Source of the DNA: Paratinospora sagittata
Taxonomy: Eukaryota; Streptophyta; Magnoliopsida; Ranunculales; Menispermaceae
DNA length: 64,000 bases
Assembly: GCA_035771175.1 (NCBI GenBank)
Contig: CM069593.1
Coordinates: 38,658,741 to 38,722,740 of the forward strand
Direction of reading: 5' to 3'
Shown: positions 58,235-64,000 of the stretch, in pieces
Layout: the number at the start of each line of letters is the position of its first letter
How positions within the stretch are numbered: the first letter of the stretch is position 1
Made by a program: the position numbers and the translations under genes
Notes under the pieces: model-generated
Seen by the model: only the letters and a program-made list of their open reading frames with translations
What the model was told of the DNA's origin: nothing
Database searches by the model: none

Positions 58235-59105
58235 TGTCACACCCTGGGTTGCACAGCGTGCCCCCTACCAAGGTGCGGGCGCACCCCCTCGGGGCGAACG
58301 CCTAAGCCATTATGAATCCATAATATTGTCCTATCGCCATGTTGCAACCCAACCGCAGCTGGTCTACATCGAAACGATTATTTGCCTGCCACTATTCATG
58401 AATAGTGCAGGGCCTCCCTAGGAATCGAACTCAAGACCTCCCTTAAGGAGTTAGATTTCGCATTCCTAGTAACCACTGAGCCAATGGTTCAGTGGCTACT
58501 CGGTTGCGACGGAGGACTCATTGAGGGGGAGGTCCAGGGTTTGAACCGGGGGAGGCCCTCCCTGTGCGCTGCGGTGTGCAGGGGGACAAAGGACACTGTA
58601 GTGCGCTACAGTGGAGACAATATTATGTATACGAAGTCCTGACAAAAAGGCCTTACGTATACATGAGGCCTTTTTGTCACACCCTGGGTTGCACAGCGTG
58701 CCCCCTACCCAGGTGTGGGCGCACCCCCTCGGGGTGAACGCCTAGCCATTATGGATCCATAATACTGTCACATCTCAGTACACAGCCCGCCACAGCGTCT
58801 AGTACCCCCGAGATCATTTATCCCTACTATTCACTCATGAATAGTAAAGGGCCTACCCCAAGTTCGAACTCGCAACCTCTTCCTCATAAGGTTAGATTTC
58901 GCAACTTGAGGAAGAGGTTGCGAGTTCGAACTTGGGGGAGGCCCTTTACTATTCATGAGTGAATAGTAGGGATAAATGATCTCGGGGGTACTAGACGCTG
59001 TGGCGGGCTGTGTACTGAGATGTGACAGTATTATGGATCCATAATGGCGTGGCTGGCGCCCCGGAGGGGGTGCGGCCGCGTTCTGGCTGTGGTCAGAGCG
59101 TGACA
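58235..59105. mobile_element. TGTCAC inverted-repeat element, copy 3 (compound)
   Basis: This 871-base insert starts TGTCACACCCTGGG and ends GAGCGTGACA with perfect TSDs CATTC (58230-58234, 59106-59110). Removing it restores the reverse transcriptase codons VMSFGLTNAP. It consists of two related halves, 58235 to about 58644 and about 58675-59105. They are joined by a 40-base inverted repeat (TGACAAAAAGGCC at 58640, GGCCTTTTTGTCA at 58667). The first half has opposed tRNA-like cores around a palindrome near 58483; the second keeps opposed B boxes (GAGTTCGAAC at about 58862-58930) but has lost the A boxes. It has no coding capacity. Confidence 0.9.
58485..58547 (+). promoter_or_regulatory. tRNA-like Pol III A and B boxes, copy 3
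   Basis: The A box TGGTTCAGTGG (58485-58495) and B box GGGTTTGAACC (58537-58547) are 52 bases apart. Mirror-image boxes lie on the minus strand at about 58421-58480. Confidence 0.6.
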
Positions 59106-61604
59106 CATTCGGTCTAACAAATGCACCTGTTGTGTTCATGGATTTTATGAACCGCATCTTCAGGTTATATTTAGATCGATTTGTGGTGGTCTTTTGGGAT
59201 GATATCTTGATAAATTCCTCAACCGAGGACGACCATAAGATACATCTGAGGATTGTCCTCCAAACCTTGAGAAGCCACCAGTTGTATGCAAAGTTGAGTA
59301 AGTTCGAATTTTGGGCGAAGCGAGTTCAATTCCTAGGCCATGTGATTTCAGGCAATGGCATTGAGGTGGATCCTTTTAAGGTTGAAGCGGTTTTAAACTG
59401 GAAGTAACCTACCACCGTTACTCAAATTCAGAGTTTTCTTGGTTTGGCTGGCTACTATAGACACTTCATCAAGGATTTCTCAAAGATTGCTAAACCTATG
59501 ACCAAGCTCACTCGGAAAGACGTGCGATTCATTTGGAATCCCGCCTTTAAATCGTCATTTCAAGAATTGAAAAAGTGCCTCACGACAACACCTGTACTAA
59601 TCACTCCATGAAATGGAGTTGGATTTTTACTATACATCGACGCCTCTCTCCAAGGCTTAGGTGCAGTACCAATGCAAGAAGGTCAAGTTGTTGCATATGC
59701 TTCTAGGCAATTGAAGATTCATGAGGGTAATTACCCAACGCATGACTTGAAACTTGCTGCTATCGTATTAGCACTGAAGTTATGGCGTCATTACCTATAC
59801 AGTGAACGGTTTGAGGTCTTCTCGGATCACAAAAGTCTTGAGTACATCTACACTTAGAGAGACCTAAGCCTCCGCCAAAGGCGATAGTTGGAATTCTAGT
59901 TGGAATTCTTGAAAGATTATGACTTTCAACTACAGTACCATCCCAGTAAGGCCAATGTTGTCGCAGATGCCCTGAGTAAAAAATTTTATGTTGTTTGCAC
60001 TCTTAACTTCGAGATGGGAAAGTTGGCTACAGAGATGGAGAACTTTAACCTACAACTGATTGAAGAATGAGGAAGATCATGACTCTTTCATTTATCAACC
60101 GACTCTGAGTTGGTCCGAAATATTTCAGCAGCTCAGGCCAACGACCCTATGTTAATGGAGAAACGAGAACTTCTACTCAGCGGACAAGACCTTCCACACT
60201 GGTCAAACGATCTCTGTCTGTCAAACGATCCTGAGGTTCGGAAAGAAGTGCTCACTGAAATGCACTGTTCGAGGTTCACTATGCATCCTGGGGGAGACAA
60301 GATGTACAAGGATGTCAAGCGATAATTCTGGTTTTCTGGAATGAAGAAAGTTATTGCAGACTTTGTTGCTAGATGTCTCGTTTGCCAACAAGTCAAGGCA
60401 GAACGCAGACTTCCCTCTAGACTTCTCCAGCCTTTACCTATTGGAGAATGGAAGTGGGAGAACATTGCAATGGATTTTGTTACAGCCTTGCCTCGAAATA
60501 ATAAAGGGCAAGATGCAATCTGGGTTATCGTTGACAGACTTACAAAGTCTGCGCACTTTTTGCCAATAAATTCTACGGATAACCCCGCCAAGCTTGCCGA
60601 ACTGTATGAAAGAGAGATCGTACGCCTCCATGGCATACCACTTACGACCGTATCTGATCGAGACCCTCGATTCACGTCAAAGTTTTGGCAAAACTTCTAG
60701 AGTATAATGGGCCCCAAGATCACCATGAGCACAACCTTTCACCCTCAGAATGATGGGCAGTCAGAGCGTCTTATCCAGATCTTGGAGGATATGTTATGGT
60801 GCTGCATTTTGGACTTTCATGACGGATGGGCAAAACACTTACATTTGACTGAGTTTGCATACAACAACAGCTACCAAACTAGTATCGACATGGCACCATA
60901 CGAGGCTTTCTATGGTCGCCCTTGCAGATCTCTAGTATGCTAGTTAGATATGGCAGATCGACGGCAGTTGGGGCCCGAACTAGTTCAAGAAACTTCTGAG
61001 AAGATCACACTAGTAAAGGAGTGACTTCGTGTTGCACAAAGTCGCCAGAAGAGCTATGCTGACAAGCGGAGACAACCTCTAGAATTTGATAAGGGGGACT
61101 TGGTTTTTCTAAAAGTTCAGCCTACAAGAGGTGTCAAACGCTTTGGGATCAAAGGAAAGCTCTCCCCACGGTATATCAGTCCATTTCAGATCATTGAACG
61201 TATTGGTAAACTAACCTATCGTCTTTATCTTCCATCGTTCATGTCTAAGGTTTATGATGTTTTTCACGTATCCATGCTTCGAAAGTATCGTCCTGATCCT
61301 TTGCATATCAACCCTCTAGTCGAGGTTCGGGTTGAGGAAGGAAATAAGTATCAGGAGAGAGCGATACAAATTCTGGATAGAAAAACTCAAGAAATACGGC
61401 GACGTAACATACCAGTTCTGGGATCACCACGGAGTAGAGGAATCAATATGGGAACTAGAAGTAACAATTAAACAGAAATACCCTGAATTATTTTCTAGTC
61501 AATAATTGATGATGCGATACATTGTACTTTTTCACTTATCAATAAAATGATGGAACTTTGTTTACAATATCTTAATACATCGTTTCACTTAAATAACTAT
61601 GCAG

Positions 61605-62120
61605 ATGTCTGAAAATAACACCGATGGAGGTAGTGATGCACACACGCAATGACCTCTTTGGCAACCTGTGACGACTCCTTCAGAATCTGAGTCAATCCAC
61701 AACTACTTTGAATCACCGACTCCATCTCCCCACAGACAGCAATCCTTATCGCCAGAGCGTGCATGACTTTTTTGTAACAGTTATGCCCGAAACCATCCTA
61801 TGCCCTCATCTTGGCAGGACCTTCTACCAAAATTGCCAGGCGGCCGGATTCGAGCAACAACACAAAAAAGCATCCCACCGCTCAACCTACTTCCCCTTAA
61901 ACGATGCAACCTGCAGAGCCCTACACCGCCATCTGTTAGGCAAAGGTCGGACCCTTCTGAAGATGAATCAGACTCTATTTTCTCTCCATGGTTTCATGAT
62001 GTTGAGGATTCCACCGGCCACAATGCTATTCTGGGACCTTACAGGCACTACCCTGAGCTAACGAACGATGACGACGACGGAGAATCTCACGCTAATAGCA
62101 ATCATGACTACTTGGACTGA
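61605..62120 (+). pseudogene. Extra short reading frame after the chromodomain
   Basis: A 171-codon frame starts at ATG 61605 and ends at TGA 62118-62120, with two in-frame stops (61650 and 61764) and no frameshift. It is rich in Ser, Pro and His early (SESESIHNYF, TPSPHRQQ) and acidic at the end (DDDDGESHANSNHDYLD). It lies between the pol end and the polypurine tract. No known domain is seen. Most Tekay elements have no gene here. Confidence 0.55.
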
Positions 62121-62139
62121 TTTTGAGGGAAAAATCCTT

Positions 62140-62153
62140 TTAAGGGGGTAGAG
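62140..62153 (+). promoter_or_regulatory. Polypurine tract of the chromovirus
   Basis: TTAAGGGGGTAGAG directly precedes the 3' LTR start at 62154. Confidence 0.85.
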
Positions 62154-63464
62154 TGTAATACCCTAGGATTGCACAAAAAAATAAAATAAAAAAAAATAAA
62201 AATTTGAACTTCAGGCAATGGGTCACTGCCCGAACCTTCGAGCAACCCGCCTGAAGGTTCAGGCACTTTATTCCTATTTAAGGAACCCCCCCTCATTTCT
62301 TACACCAAATCACTTTATTTCTCTCCTCTCTCTCATTTTCCTTGAGTTTTTCTCATATCTCTTTGAGCCTCTCTTTTCGAGACTCTCTTCGTGGTGCAAC
62401 AAGATTCTGCTTGGGGGAAGGCGGCACTTCTCAAAGGAGTTATTTTTTGAAAGTGGAGAACGAAACTTAAGGTTTGAGTGTCTTATGACTTTTATTAAAG
62501 TTTAAATTCATTTATCATTATGTCTACTATTCATTTACACTGCATTATTGTGTATAATGTTCATACCTGTCATACTTATGCCTGTATATTTGGAGTTCAT
62601 GTATTGTTGCGATGCCGGATTAGTGGTTAATCTGGCTCAACCAGACTTAGTCTTGTCCTCAGTAACTTTAAATAGTGAACGGGAGGCAGCGTGCTGCTCT
62701 AACCTATTGGTATTTAAGTAGACCTCGTGTTTCACCTCTCAAGCTGGAAACTGATCTGGTTAGTCTTATTTGAAAGCTATCAGCTTGTACAAGTAATACT
62801 GAATGTCCTAATTGTGCACGTAGTAATACCAACCCTAATAAGGATCACCAGACGTTGTCAAATCCTGTCTAATATTAGTAAAGACCAGACTTGTTCATGC
62901 ATTGACATCATACATAAGCACCACCTAGGGACGTATGTGGTTTGTGATCCACAGAATAGTTAGAAGCAATGCTCACTATTATTGATATTTCTCTGGAGAG
63001 GGACGTATAATGAAACCAGGAAACGTACGTAAACTCAGGAAACGTACAAATATGGAACCAATATGAGACGGTGTCATGCATACATACATGTTGTATTGAT
63101 TATGATGCTCTGATATGTATTTATGATATTTGATTATGAAGTTTGCTTTATTAATTGTCATATTCACGATCTATTTTACCCATTGGGCGTGTAGCTCACT
63201 CCGTTGTTATTCGATTTTTCTCAGGAGATTAGGATGGATTGGGTGGAGGTTTTTGGGCCCACATTTTGTAACCCTTTGTTTATTCATTGGGGACTTTGGG
63301 AGGACGTTCCCTTTTCTATTTCATGTACAAAAATATATTCTGAAATTAATAAAATCAGACTTGTACCTTATTGTGTTCCTGCGCACTAAGTTATTGTTAT
63401 AATGCATCCGTGCCCCGTCCGTAAGTGTTCCGCCTATTTTGGCGCGTCCGGGCGGGGTCTAACA
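62154..63464 (+). repeat. 3' LTR of the Tekay-like chromovirus
   Basis: It runs from TGTAATACCC to GTCTAACA, 1311 bases, followed by TSD CTCAC (63465-63469), identical to the left flank. It aligns along its length with the 5' LTR with scattered substitutions. The tandem duplication of the 5' LTR is replaced by a much shorter stretch near 62997-63050. Confidence 0.92.
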
Positions 63465-64000
63465 CTCACTCCATGTAACTATAGCTCTTAAGAAATTCAA
63501 TCTAATATGTTACTTTTTGGATATAATCTCCTAGGGTATGTCGATTGAAGTCTGTCTTGCCCATTTCCTATTTTAGAGATATCATAGTAGAAAAATCAAC
63601 CTTAACTATTCCCTTTGGATTCAATAGGATAAACTAATTCTCAATGCCATTGTTCCATCTATTTTCAAAACCCTTATTTCTTTTATTGGTACTTTTATGA
63701 CACGTTCAAAGATGCATGGGACAAGTTCAAACTACTACTCGTTTGGTGGCCCTCCACACCCCGCACATTCTCAACCTCGTCCAATCTTTGCTGCCTAACA
63801 ATTTAACTGATCATCCAATCAGTTTGTCGAATTGGGTGCTTCCCACCATGTCACAACAAATCTTGCCAACTTATCTCTCCACTTAGATTATCAAGGTTTT
63901 GATGATACACTAATTGATGATGATACTAGTCTCCATATTACTCATACCACTTTACAAATTTACTGTCCTCTTTTACAAATTTTCTTTTATCGAATGTCCT

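Larger units (their letters stand above)
55946..61500 (+). pseudogene. Tekay-like chromovirus gag-pol with chromodomain, broken
   Basis: Gag starts at an ATG (55946). The capsid core follows at 56270-56780 (ANTWWITVKED, EFARLYQGSMTIREY), then a zinc knuckle CYNCGQQGHVGNAC near 57083. Protease has an intact DSGATH near 57325. Reverse transcriptase is at 57731-58234 and 59106-59600, interrupted by copy 3 of the TGTCAC element. Its active site reads FWDD where YIDD is usual. RNase H is at 59600-59960 ([20 protein letters not shown]). Integrase is at 60200-60960 with D, D and E visible (AMDFVTALP, SDRDPRF, GQSERLIQ). A C-terminal chromodomain at about 61330-61495 has one frameshift (VQILDRK-type start, then HHGVEESIWELE). 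Chromodomains bind modified histones and steer integration. Stops are scattered but domain order and spacing are nearly complete. Confidence 0.93.
51820..64000 (+). pseudogene. Copia element D gag-protease remnant, split by the chromovirus
   Basis: A short gag start precedes 51875 and resumes at 63470 after the inserted chromovirus. Visible pieces are LLFGYNLLGYVD near 63520, DKLILNAIVPSI near 63630, KDAWDKFKLLL near 63710, and then, after an apparent internal deletion, the protease region GASHHVTTNLANLSLH near 63840. The protease Asp-Ser-Gly is degraded (ELGAS where DSGAS is usual). The frame shifts at least twice. The element continues past the window edge. Confidence 0.75.

Noticed and set aside
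61708..62061. 117-codon frame after pol
   Set aside because: The alternative frame starting at 61605 has an ATG, a longer span and a coherent acidic end.

Overview
The window is nuclear DNA of a flowering plant, most likely a eudicot. It is AT-rich and built mostly from nested, decayed LTR retrotransposons of plant lineages (Ty1/copia including Sirevirus-type, Ty3/gypsy Tat and Tekay-like chromovirus). Non-autonomous DNA elements and one intact intronless plant AGC-VIII protein kinase (47562-48803, minus) are the rest. No rRNA gene, functional tRNA gene or CRISPR array was found.

Layout. 1-2188: fragment of a Sirevirus-type LTR. 2189-7880: mostly anonymous AT-rich DNA. 7885-21810: broken copia element 1, interrupted by a solo LTR (7960-12983) that holds a second solo LTR (9611-11929), a 1.3-kb unclassified insertion (16337-17650), a solo Sirevirus LTR (17893-20697) and a hAT-like element (20801-21747). 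22139-22313: a MITE. 24858-45127: copia element C, whose LTRs are nearly 20 kb apart and keep a matching ATGAT target-site duplication (TSD). It was split by a block holding an unassigned segment with a coiled-coil reading frame, a Tat gypsy element (28669-35609, plus) and a Sirevirus (35609-43385, minus) in the order env-like, LTR, gag, pol. 45414-45788: a Tourist-like MITE. 47562-48803: the kinase, with four G-box cores upstream. 51391-64000: copia element D, split by an almost complete Tekay-like chromovirus (51876-63464, TSD CTCAC). That element carries two extra reading frames, one before gag and one after the chromodomain.

Most interesting system. Three independent insertions (28316-28663, 34500-35246, 58235-59105) belong to one unusual non-autonomous family. 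They have inverted ends TGTCAC...GTGACA, exact 5-bp TSDs (CTATA, GAAGA, CATTC), and a core carrying tRNA-type Pol III A and B boxes, which is head-to-head in two copies. Two copies sit inside gypsy pol genes; the third abuts the first base of an LTR. Their ends resemble the U5 end of the chromovirus LTRs in this window, which suggests, but does not prove, mobilisation by an LTR-retrotransposon integrase.

How the parts work together. Only the kinase looks like a working host gene. All retroelement coding regions carry stops, frameshifts, deletions or insertions and would need enzymes in trans. All boundaries and family calls come from reading the sequence by eye; no database search or alignment was run.
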